Below, piece after piece: positions 13,751-24,556 of a stretch of 64,000 nt of DNA (position 1 is the first letter of the stretch; each line of letters begins with the position of its first letter). The stretch covers positions 2,852,001 to 2,916,000 of the forward strand of contig JAOVFP010000013.1 in NCBI GenBank assembly GCA_025738555.1. The letters run 5' to 3'. The notes under the pieces were generated by a model, which saw nothing but the letters and a program-made list of their open reading frames with translations, was not told the DNA's origin and searched no databases. The stretch comes from Cyathus striatus (taxonomy: Eukaryota > Basidiomycota > Agaricomycetes > Agaricales > Nidulariaceae). A program made the position numbers and the translations under genes.

Positions 13751-16700
13751 TCAAGGGCCAGGCGATGCAGTGGAGTCTGGTTGTGGTGTGGCCGGACTTG
13801 AGGGAGGATTGCTGTTGCCACCGTCATCGGCTTCCCCAAAGATATCCAAAAATCCAGCCACTCGGGCCTTGTTGGGTGCTTTCTTATTAACGTAATCCCG
13901 CAAACCAGATTTAAGACTCGGTTGCTTATCCACAAGCTCACGGAGTTGGTCTTTTGGAAGTTGTAATAAAGCGCCAAAGCTGGCTGGAGCAATAACCTTG
14001 GCGCAATGGATAAATCCTTCCCACAACAACGTATTGGTCCATATTTTCTTCGTTATCAGACGAGAAAGCAGGGTGGTCGATACAAATCCAACAAGAGACT
14101 TGTAAGTTGTTACGGCTTGAATAACCTGTAAAAGTTACATTATAACTAAAATGCACGGACAGTGACTGATACCTACAGTGCGAAGAAATAAGACAGGAAG
14201 CACCGGCTTATCCACGATTTGCTGCATGACCACGGCGAGAACTTCTGACCGAAATACGTCGGTCATGGAGAAACATATCCCAATAGCTATGTGATTCCAG
14301 TTACAACAAAGTCGTACTAAATAGGCTGGACTCACCTTCTTTAGCCTTCTTACGTCCTACTCCTGGTTCCTGCTCGGATTCATGGAGAAGGACCATTAAG
14401 TCAGCCGGTGTTAAAAGCTGTGACTGGCGTTCCCGTGGCTGATTCGAGGTAACACTTCCGAACGTCTGCGGGGGCATCGTGACAATCGAGCTAAACACAG
14501 AGCGAACCAAGTTTTTTGTGTCAGGCTGTCCATCGAGGAGGGAAACGATCCGAGGGAGATGACGCATGATATCCGGCTATGCAATCCCCAATGAGATCTA
14601 AAATTCAACTCGATCGTGACATCTTGACACACCTTATCCATCTCTGCAATAATGGGGATAAGAAAGCGAGCATCAAGATTCCTTTCACTAACAAGAGCTT
14701 TTACCAGGACAACAAGCTGAGCGCTTGGCCTTCCATGTTCGGTGAAAATAGTTAGTACCCGCAACGCCAACGACTCCGATCCGATGGGACAGGTACGCAT
14801 TAACGTCAGTAGTTTTCCGTGACTGGGACCCAAGGATCTGATCAATGCTGTTATAAGCTCTTGTACTGCCTCTTGAACAGTGATGTCCATATTACTGTAT
14901 GCAGTAAATATCCTGGGACAGCAAATTACTAATATTTTCAAATTCAATAATGATATACGCACTCATCTAGAAATTCTGGGACCTTTACACATAAAGCAAA
15001 TAGCAATTCTACATGCTGTAAGACTTGCGACTTCTCAGCTGGGAGTTCAATCCGCTCGGGGAGGTATGGTGAGTGAACAAGATCCTCAGCGGGGAGTTGA
15101 CCATCTTCCATGTTTTCGTCTTGCTCTTGCTCATCTAGTCCATTGGCGACCGGTGGCTCTTGTCTCACTATTGCAGGCTCGGGAACGGCGGAGGTAATGT
15201 CTATAGCACTACTGTCCGCGGTAACATCCTCCATGTGTACATCTTCATTCTCTTTCGTCGATGTAGAAGATGGTCGTAACTGAAGCTTGCGAAGCATTTG
15301 TAGGGCAAATTCACGGATCATAGAATCCATTGGTTGTGTATTAGGTACCCATAACTTGACTGTGTTTATCGCTGCACCGCGAGTTTTTCGCTCTGAGCAA
15401 GTCAATATTATTTTAAGAATGTCGAGTAATTGCCCACTAACCTGGATGAGTGGTCAATTCAAGCAGGATATTCAACGCTTCTGTTCGCATCGAAGGGCGT
15501 TGTATCACCAAGCCACGTAACGTAGTAAACCCGACTTGCATTCTCTCGGGGCTACCACAAGGTTAGAAAGGATTCTACAAGAATAGAACGGAGGTACCTG
15601 GAATACTCGATACAGAGCTCTCGCAATAATCCTAGGACGTCCGGAGGAATGGAGGGGAGATCAAGTAAAAACCGAGCAAACATCTTGTCTTTAGCATCAA
15701 GCAATGTCTGGTACGAGGCAACGATTTGGTTGAGCCATATATCATAATTTGGACGCTTCAAATGCTGGCGTTACTTGCTGGTAAGCAAAGATATGTCAGA
15801 AAAAATGCTTACCCAATTCCTGTCTTTCGCCAGTCGTAGTTGATCGTTGTACCACTCTTCATTCATCCAGGTGGTTGCCAAGCGTATCCTGTATGAGTAT
15901 GAGAAATTTACCAATCCGTAATTAAATATTCGTACCTCGATGGGAAGTCGGACATGATGTGATCACATAGCGTCTGCCTCAAGCGATCCTGTCGTGAATA
16001 GAAATCTTGTACAGCTAGCTCATTTTCATCGCGCTTCGCTGAGCCATCCATAGCATCATCTTCTTCCTGAGGTGGTTCAGCTACTCTTGTAATCATCCTA
16101 ACCAACAGCAACATCCACATCTCTATGGCTGAATTTCCCCCCGCCTGAGGGGAATCCGACGGTATCACCTCCCCAAATGACCTTAAATCATCTGCACCAT
16201 CCCATATGCGTGTAACAGAGTTCGTGACTAGTTCAAGGCGATCATCTTCTACAAGGTTCTTTGGGGGAGGAAGTCTGAAGTCAATTATCTGTAGATTTGA
16301 TTCGGGATCCAATTCTATAGCCACCGCTTCATCCTCTACTACATCTGTCCTACTACCGGATAACTGTGAAGAACTGAGATGAGAATCGTACGGACATGAC
16401 TTGATTAACTCACAGCTTCATTCAATCGTTCAGGTTCGTATTCCAGTTCATCCTGATCAATGATATCCATTTGGAGAGGGTCAACAGGTTGTTCCTCTTT
16501 CACTGCTGGTGCTGGCTGGGGGGGCGGTGTAACTGTATCATCAACGGATATTGGCATCGATTTCCTGGGGCCTGTTGGAATAGAAGAGGAGGGTGTGCTG
16601 ACTGGAGCAGGACCAAGAGCAGGAGCTGAGGCGGGAGTGGGGATATGTGTAGATGCAGGAGCAGATGGTGTCAAGCTTAGGTTACGGCTTTGACGATATG

Positions 16701-18149
16701 TTTGTACCAAAGATACCAGCGTTGATTCTGTAAAAGCTTCCAAGTTCGCAACAATTAACTCAGTAATAAGGGGTGCAGGAAGGGACGTAAAATCAAAAGC
16801 AGCAAGAAAAGATGCTGTTGCACTAGGACTATCAGATTCCAACTTAGGACGTTTCGTGTCCGTAGGTTGCTCATTAGGAACTGAAGACGGTCGCTTTCTG
16901 CTGTCAGCGGTCGCTGTAAGGAGGCTCGCTTTTCTTTTCTTTTCTTCCGCGGCAGCCTTGTCCATACGCACTCCTTGCTGAGCAAGAGCTTCGTTGATTT
17001 GTGAAATGTACTGTCCATTACCCGGAGTGCTATTTGGAATAGTCAAAATCAACATATGAATCAAGTGTATCGATACACACCGAGAGATATGAACTAATAG
17101 AATTCTAACAACTTTCTCCGCACTTTTCATACTAGAAGCGGGAAGACCGACAAGTGCCGCTGGTGTCCATTGCTTCAGTGTAGTAACAATGACCGAGACC
17201 ATCGTGGGCCGTTGTTTAATGAGGTTGGCCCAACTGTTAAGCATGGCTGATAGTAAGTCCACATCCCTTCCGTGCGTTAGAGCCTTTAGAAACCGGAAGG
17301 AAATTAGAGACACACTGGCTCGAATATAAAATCGCAATTAACCCCTCCAATAGCTTCTGACCCTCCGCTTCAAGCTTTGATACAGATATGAATGGATGAT
17401 CAACTGGGCAAGATGCAATATTGGGATCATTCTTGTTTTGTAACTGAGGAAACGTTTAAGAACGACAATTTTATTCAACTCAGGATAGTAGATACATACT
17501 CGAGGATCCGAGATCCCGCGCGTCTGGACCAGTATAACTCGCTGCACAAACTTCATTGCTGACAATCTTACACCTGTATTAACAACTGGTGACCAAACGA
17601 GTTCGATTATCCGGCTTTTACACGCTGCCAATGTATTCCAAGCGGATGGGTTGCTCCGGTTCGTGCACCTAGAATAGACATGAGCAAAACAAACCTGACT
17701 GCAATATAAGCGGCTCACATCTGACGAAATAGCAATGGATAGACTGTGGTAAGACACTGTATAACCACCTTGATGATAGCAGGCTTTTGGTCATCGAGGA
17801 GTTGTGCAAGGGTGTCTAGCGCCTGCGAGGCCACTAGGGACAAACGAATAAATATGACGAGTCTTGTGACGACTATAAGCTGGAACTAACTTGTTGTACG
17901 CTGCTCTATTGAGAGCGAAGACCGACATATGGCAAAATGTAGAAGATCTAAGACCCATCTTTTCAATAAGGAGTCGGTAGAATTTACGACAATGCCAATG
18001 AGGGGAGTGACGAGGAGTGGGATTGGAGCTGGGCGAGCTTCCAAAGATTCACGCAAGACAGAGAGTAAATCAGCCTGTTCCTTGGAATTTGCGGGAACAG
18101 ATAAAGCTGCTTGAAGAGTTTGAAGAGGGTCTACTGAGTTGCTCGCCAT
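13751..18149 (-). CDS. pta1: Symplekin/Pta1, mRNA 3'-end processing scaffold
   Basis: Nuclear HEAT-repeat scaffold of the cleavage and polyadenylation factor. The start at MASNSVDPLQTLQAALSV (ATG ending at 18149) is preferred to an upstream in-frame ATG at 18197. The N-terminal helical repeats include RWVLDLLHFAICRSSLS and the ALVGLPASSMKSAEKVVRI segment. A Pro/Ser/Thr-rich linker follows near 16460-16700. The C-terminal symplekin domain ends with FLRTVIQAVTTYKSLVGFV, LWEGFIHCAKVIAPASFGAL and LLQLPKDQLRELVDKQPSL, then a Pro/Ser tail (PATPQPDSTASPGP). The stop TGA is at 13751-13753. About a dozen short introns break the gene and I did not place each one. Family recognition rests mainly on the C-terminal domain. 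Confidence 0.85.
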
Positions 18150-18350
18150 TTGAAACCCTGCAACCGACGTGCGCGACGCCTTCAAACCACTCCACAAACC
18201 TCCAAAAACCGTCTGTCCCTTAATGCTCCAGTATATTATGTAATCATTTTATTCCCACGACAATACAAGCATGTCAAAGCTTAAAAGTATCATGCATTAT
18301 GGTTCATATACATAGTTCATAGTCATACACACAAATCATAAGTAACTATA

Positions 18351-21300
18351 TTATTGTAGTGCATCTGCTACCATTTCCAGTATCTCTCGCGTAGACTTCC
18401 CCGTGTTCTTGATATCTTTTGCAATGGATTGCCATACTGAGAGTGATGCGGCTCGGCAGCTACGCATTTCGTCCTAACTTCTTCTCGGTATTCCTGCGTT
18501 AAAACATTGTCAGCTATTGTCATTCGCACCGTATAACCAACTGTTTGCTAACCTCCGTGCCATGTTGGCGTTCAAATTTTAGCCACCATCCCCATGAATC
18601 ACCCAAATCAGGCTCCGTTGCGACAGCTCTCCCAAACCATTGGCGTGCCTTCTCAATCTTCCGCTCAGCCCAGAACAGCCGCGCAACGGTACATATTATT
18701 ATAGGGTTGTCTGCACTCTTCTTCAGCGCATCCACTGACCGAGCTTTACGTGTAGGCCGTGGTTCTGTCCAGATAGACATCGACCACAGAATCCCCGACG
18801 TTGGACACTCCTGTAAACCGCGAGCAAGCATGGCTTTCGCTTGCGCTGCACCGCCCGAGCGTTCCTCGACTCCAACAGCTTCTGCCCAGAGAATGTCATT
18901 CGCTGGGTTGACAAGGCGGGCTTTCTCAAGTAGAGCTCGAGCCTTAATACTCTTTCCATCTGCTTCCTCCAATCTGCTTGCAAGAATCCACAATGTGACT
19001 TCTTGGGGCATGCTTTAATTCCTGCAGCAAACGAACCACGCGCGGCAGAATGATTTTTCTGTGATTGGTATATCTGACCTTGAATCATATATAGCTTCGC
19101 AAATTTGGGGAATTTTTGAACGGCAGTCGCAAGTGTTTGCAAGGCCGCATCGAGTTGGCCTTGCTGCCGCTCAAAAACAGCAGATTTCATCCAGATCTGA
19201 ACAAAAACAAGAATGAGTTCATGGTCCATTACCAAGGAAACTGATCACTTGCCCGTTCGGTGCCCGCAACATTCCTAGCACGAATGAGTAATTCCTTTGC
19301 TACACCAAGTTCCCCATTTTCGGCTTCAAGCTTTACGGCAGCCAGCCAAATTTGTTCACTCTCAGGATTAGCAACGAAAGCGCGTTCAAGCACTTCGCGG
19401 GCTGCAGGAACGTCCTTAGCAAGCCATTTTTCCTTAGCAGCCATAAGCCAAAGCACCTCTGCTTGGGGACAATGCTGCACTGCCTGACTGAGAATGGCGT
19501 GGAGGCTCTCCCTAAGTAGTAGTCAATACATATTTTTCACTTGAATGAGTGAAGCACACATGCCTTGTACCGTGAATTTTCTCCAGATCTGCAGCACGTT
19601 TCCATAGACTTCTCCGATCCGGATGAACCTTGAGTGCATAGGCTAAAACCGCCCTCGCAGTCCCAACACGTCCTCTACTCTCCGCAGATTCTGCATCGGC
19701 AACCCATGTGTCTAGTCTATCCTCTTCCTCAAGCTCCATCGCCACTGTGGCCTTCACAATAGCTTCACATGTCCTTGGACTTCCATCTGTCTCGCACTTT
19801 TCCGCTTCCTTGAGCCATTGTTCACGGGTAAGCGAAACTTGATGACGTCTCAATTCCCTCACTCCCGCCTCGATGGCTTTATCCACAGCATCAAGCTCTT
19901 TCTGTACCTGCTCTTGAGGTCTCTCTGGATGTGAGGTAGCTTCCTGTTCCAACAAGCGACCGGCCGCTATCCATATTTCATGAGAAGTAGGCACTGCTTT
20001 ACGAGCCTTGTTAAGGACCGCCTTCGCACGGTCAGGAGTTTCCAGGCGGGCAAGTGCTAGCCAAAGCTCCACAGAAAGAGGAATTACTTCTACTGCGCGA
20101 GCAAGTAAAATTCGAGCATCTGCTGCTGAAGATTCCAGGTTGACGGTTTCTTTCCACAGGCGAACCGAGTTAGGAATATGTTCGAGTGCTACAGAAATGA
20201 TTAGAAAACTAGACTGTAACGATATTTGAATCCTCATACCTTTCCGTAAGACCCTTTTCTTAGACTTCGCATCGTGCTCAAGGTCAGCAGCGGCTAACCA
20301 GACTTTAACGCTCTGTCCGACGTGCTGAACAGCATTTGCCAATATCACTTTAGCATCATCATTGTTCTGTAATAGATATAAATCAGTCAGTCCGCTGAGC
20401 GAATACAACATAGATGGTGGATTCATACGTGTAGACGAGCCGCTTCTAGCCATACATCTTCACTCTTCGGACATTGTTCACATCCTTGTTTAATAATCTT
20501 CCTAGCCGCAACCATACGCCCAGCATGCTCTTCCAAACAAGCCGCAGCAATCCAACCTGGTGCATGTTTAGGATTACTCTTCACGAGACTCTCAAATAGC
20601 ATGCGTGCTCGTTTGATGTCTCCAATTTCGGCATCCGACTTCAGTATAACACTGTCTAGAGATGTCAGGTAGCCTTTAGGGTCCACCGATGTGGCAGTTC
20701 CAGAACTCGCACTGCCAGAAATTTGGTCCAGTTTGAGCGACAGAATTTTGTCGCGGGCTTGACCGATTTCTACAAAATTGGTTAGTGTACCACTTTCTGC
20801 AGGTGTTTCAAAGCCGCCCATCTATTACGAAACGTTAGGTAGATATAAATTAAGAAAAAGGCTGAACTCGCACCTGTTGCTGCCGCGCATCCAATGAACT
20901 TTCATACTCAGTCTTGGACCTGTCACCAACTAGAACACTATCCGGAACGACGTATGAACGCTCTTCTCTCCGCCGTTTCCTCCTCGTTAAATTTCCGCCA
21001 TCTGGAATGTTCTCCCATTCCGCATCTGTAACAGCAGCAAGACCCCGCTTCAAATCAGCAAATTGCTGTTGAATCTTGGGTCGCTCAGCGCGATGTTTTT
21101 CTAGCTCAATTTTCTCTTGAGCCTCTCTGGATAAGGCAAAGAGGATAACATTAATTGGACAAGTAGGGATGCAGTAAGACTAACCGAAAAGCACACACCT
21201 GCGTGCCCGACGACGTGAATCCATTGCGTGATCGACCATTTCATAAATCTTGTCAGCTTCTTCGTCATCTTGCTCGTACGTCGTACCAGCAAAAAGACCA

Positions 21301-21620
21301 TATTCGTTATCTGGGTCCTGAAACTGTTCTGGATCAACTTCGACGTCTTCTCCTCGTCGAGCTTGTGCCTCACTAGTGGACTCTAATAAGCATTTGAGCT
21401 AGCCCACCAAGAATGTGTACATACGCTATTACTTCCGCAGAGGGCCTTCGCGGGCTGGACCAATATCAGAACGAGTGGTGAAGCCTGATGCACTGGAGAA
21501 TGCAAATTAGTAAAGACACTGAGAGCGAGGAGGAAACATACCCGCGACCAAGACCAGCTACATAGGAAGCTGGTGCGGGCATAGAAAGGAAAGCCAGCTT
21601 GTTGGATTTGTTGGACGCCA
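18351..21620 (-). CDS. prp6: Prp6, U5/tri-snRNP splicing factor (two apparent frame breaks)
   Basis: Essential bridge between U5 and U4/U6 in the tri-snRNP. Starts [19 protein letters not shown]. The PRP1 N-terminal domain reads [17 protein letters not shown] and continues [19 protein letters not shown] and [16 protein letters not shown]. Many HAT/TPR repeats follow ([57 protein letters not shown]). The conserved segment [15 protein letters not shown] near 21440 is readable only after adding one base next to CCC. The C-terminal segment [14 protein letters not shown], ending at TAA 18351-18353, needs one base near 18439. Without that correction the frame ends at 18368. Both breaks look like single missing bases. 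Confidence 0.9.
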
Positions 21621-22002
21621 TCACAGCCTGTATGAGTATGCAGCTCGATGAACTTGTGGAATATGTAAGTGGGGAAGAGCGACTGCAGCTGTGCAATTGA
21701 ACAAGTCATCGTGGGAAAGAAGCTGGCTGCTTTACATGGACTGACTGTGTCACTAGGATTCAAATTCAAACCTGATACCATTCACTATCAGTCAGAATTC
21801 TATGTTCATAAACTATCTACCAGTTGTCTGTGCTCAAATAAACAGTGAACGAATCCTCTGTAATGCTCATCCATATCTTACGATACTTCGTTTCAGTCCA
21901 ATATTCATGTTGCCCATATGCACATTCGCATAATATTTTGAGTGGTCATAAAAACAAGTGAACAAAAATAGCAAAACATAAAGGAACAATGAGCATATTT
22001 GT

Positions 22003-22873
22003 TTACTTGAGGGGAATGCTAGAACAGAGTTAGCAACACGCAAAATGTACAGAGATCCTGAACAAACGCACAAACGAGAGGCTGAAAAGTTGAAGGGATC
22101 ATTAATTGAGTAAAAAGGAAAACCAATGTTAGCTTGAAAGACGTACAGTGTGTAGCACCAATCTGGGTAATATAATGAGTATCGTACGAAGCATTTAGAA
22201 AGAAGAAAGATACATACACCAGGACGACCGTGCTTGACAGGTCGGTATGAGCATGAGAACTCTCCGAGGTAGTGACCAGTCATCTCGGGCTTGATCTCAA
22301 CAGAGTTGAAGACCTAAAGATATCACCATAAGACAAGATCCCACTCCAGCATTCACGCCAAACCCACCTTTCCGTTGTAAATTCCGACGACGCTTCCAAT
22401 CATCTCCGGGACGATAATCATGTCACGCAAGTGGGTCTTGACAACAGCGGGCTTCTCATTGGGGAGGGCCTCCTTCTTGGCTTTGCGAAGCTTTTTGATG
22501 AGACCCATGGGGCGGCGCTTAAGACCGCGCTGAAACCGGCGACGAGCACGGGCGTGGACGAGCTATTGCAGACGGTAGATGAGATATTGGGACTGATTTA
22601 AACGAGATATGCAATCATACTTCAACAAACTGTAATTTCAGCCAAAGTAATGAGTTTCAAAAGCTCTTAATTGGAGACGATTACGCACGTCTTCATTGCT
22701 CATATCAAGGAGCTTGTCAAGCTCAACTCCGCGGTAGGAGAACGTGCGAAAGGTTCTCTTCTTCTTGAGGTCGGCGGCCACTTGGGGGTCGGTAACGTTG
22801 GAATCAGCCTGATGGTAGAGACATTAGTCGGCCCTTCTCCTGCTGGACAAGATTAGATCAGACCACATACCAT
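22003..22873 (-). CDS. rps15: 40S ribosomal protein uS19 (Rps15)
   Basis: Small-subunit protein of the head, near the decoding region and important for pre-40S export. The first exon is only the ATG (22871-22873), followed by GTATGT. Reading on: [36 protein letters not shown], a 9-base microexon (FVE, 22621-22629), [58 protein letters not shown] and the conserved end GIGATHSSRFIPLK, stop TAA 22003-22005. Six introns split about 150 codons. The gene is divergent from rpp2, a pairing that would allow shared control of ribosomal protein output. Confidence 0.96.
22621..22629 (-). other. 9-base microexon of rps15
   Basis: On the minus strand TTTGTTGAA follows an acceptor ending TTACAG and precedes a donor GTATGA. 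It encodes Phe-Val-Glu, which completes the conserved [15 protein letters not shown] of uS19. Skipping it would delete three conserved residues but keep the frame. Confidence 0.85.
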
Positions 22874-23269
22874 GGTGTGCGTTGAGGGGCGGAGTGTCGG
22901 CGTCGAGGGACTTGACGAAGGCTGGCAGTGTGGGGACTTGTTGCAGTCGGAGAATGAAAATGGAAATTGTGGCTGAAACGGCGTCACGTGGTGCTGTACA
23001 GTTTATCAGGGCAGCATGTGGACCGTCAAGTATGGCGGACGTTCAGTTATCTCAATCCAAAAAACACTCGGATAGAATCCACAGGTCTTCCCGTGCGGAT
23101 TAAAGGTGCGTTCGCTGTCGATGCGGGACGTTGTGGAGGATGCTCAGCAGAGGATTCCAACAGTGATTTGTGGCTACCGGCTCTAAACTTGTCTAACTTT
23201 CAAACCAACTCTAACAGTGCGTGGCTGGGATGATTCGCGAGAGATTGGAAAAGCTTACACGGGATATAG
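22874..23269. promoter_or_regulatory. Shared promoter of divergent rps15 and rpp2
   Basis: 396 bases separate two ribosomal protein start codons on opposite strands. It contains a CACGTG palindrome (within GTCACGTGGT near 22984) and pyrimidine-rich segments near the rpp2 start. No other gene seen. The regulatory role is inferred from position. Confidence 0.5.
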
Positions 23270-23768
23270 ATGCGTTATATTGCTGCATACCTCCTCCTTC
23301 AGGTTGGCGGAAACGCCTCTCCTTCTGCCGGTGATATCAAGAAGGTCCTCAGCGCCGTAGGCATTGAGGTTGATGATGAGCGCCTTGACAAGCTCATCTC
23401 TGAGCTCTCGGGCAAGAACATCAACGACGTGAGATATATATGTTGTATTTTATTTTTGAACGTGGACTAATATGATGTAGTTGATCGCTGAGGGATCGTC
23501 CAAGCTTTCCTCTGTAAGTACTGGGTGGGGCATGATATTGAAGGCTATTTTTAATGCGTTGGCATTTTGCAGGTTCCTTCCGGGGTGCCGCCGTCTCTGC
23601 TGCCCCCTCTGGTGGAGGTGCCGCTGGCAGTGCTCCTGCTGCCGAGGAGAAGAAGGAGGAGAAGGTCGAGGAGAAGGTTTGTGCGATTGATTTGCTGTTG
23701 TGCAGTTGGCTGATGTCTCGTTGCAGGAAGAGTCGGACGACGACATGGGCTTCGGTCTGTTCGATTAA
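23270..23768 (+). CDS. rpp2: 60S acidic ribosomal stalk protein P2 (one apparent frame break)
   Basis: Stalk protein that helps recruit elongation factors. Starts [15 protein letters not shown] with the P2 fold [19 protein letters not shown] and ends with the stalk signature [13 protein letters not shown] before TAA 23766-23768. Introns follow NIND, SKLSS and EEKVEEK. After the second intron the frame reads VPSGV, then the Ala-rich hinge [12 protein letters not shown] and [11 protein letters not shown] continue one frame over. One extra G in GGGG at 23582-23585 would join them as the expected [12 protein letters not shown]. Likely an under-called homopolymer. Confidence 0.93.
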
Positions 23769-24556
23769 AGTGTTGGCGTGCTCACGATACGATACGATAC
23801 AAAATAGTGTACTTTTGTGTAGGGGAGACATGGTTAATGCTATATACATTTGTGCACGTGCTGGAGTGAGATGGATCTGCCATTGGTCGGAAAGGCTTTA
23901 AGAAAGGTAGGGACGAGGGATCCGAGGGGATGGCGCAAGTGGGAATGGTTAAATGAAGTGCCGGCGGCAAGGGTGGCAGTGCAGGTGGAGGGAAGCACGT
24001 GGGGATAGGGAGAGTGGACCGAAAGTCCGAGGAGAAGGGAGTCGAGGGTGTGGATGGGGTGGGTATTTTGGAGGGGAATGGAGAGGTTTCGAAGGAGTGG
24101 GATGGGTGTGTGGGAAGGAGTGAAGGGCTGGAAAAGATGGCCTTGGCAGAAAAGGATGCCGGCGGAGAGAAACGGCGAGAGAAGGCGGCGGCATGGCCGG
24201 GTGAAAGAAAGGGCGGGGATGACGGGTGGAAAGGGGCTGGGATTGCGGGGGGTGCAGGGATCCCATGCCGGGATTAGATGAGGAACGAGCTTACTCTGGT
24301 ACTTGCCGCTTTTTGACTCTAGCTTGCAACTGAGGATTCCCGCTCTGTGTCTGTTCCCTGTTCACTTCCCTTGTTCTCCTTCCCTCCTCCTACTAGCTTA
24401 CTCCCTAGTTCCTACTCCCTAGTTCCTACTCCCTACTCCTGCTTCCTATTCCCTTACTCCCTTACTCCCTTACTCTTACTCCCCTCCCTCACCTACTCCC
24501 CTCTTCCATCCCCCCTCACTACCTCTCTCCTCTCCCACTCTCCCTCTCCCCTCCAA
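23769..24556. other. Intergenic region with G-rich block and pyrimidine tract
   Basis: Purine-rich on the plus strand from about 23960 to 24270, with open frames on both strands that look like composition effects. From about 24363 it turns to repeated CTCCCTTACTCC-like units leading up to the transcription factor start. Confidence 0.5.
24363..24556 (+). repeat. Polypyrimidine repeat in the 5' leader of the Zn2Cys6 gene
   Basis: Nearly uninterrupted C/T sequence built on imperfect TTCCTACTCCCTAG and CCCTTACTC units, ending about 10 bases before the ATG at 24557. Pyrimidine-rich leaders are common in basidiomycete promoters. The tandem repeats could vary in length between strains. Confidence 0.7.

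Noticed and set aside
18545..19018. 157-codon plus-strand frame opposite prp6
   Set aside because: Antisense shadow of the HAT repeats of prp6.
23949..24266. 105-codon Pro/His-rich minus-strand frame
   Set aside because: Reflects the G-rich plus-strand composition; no start context or introns.
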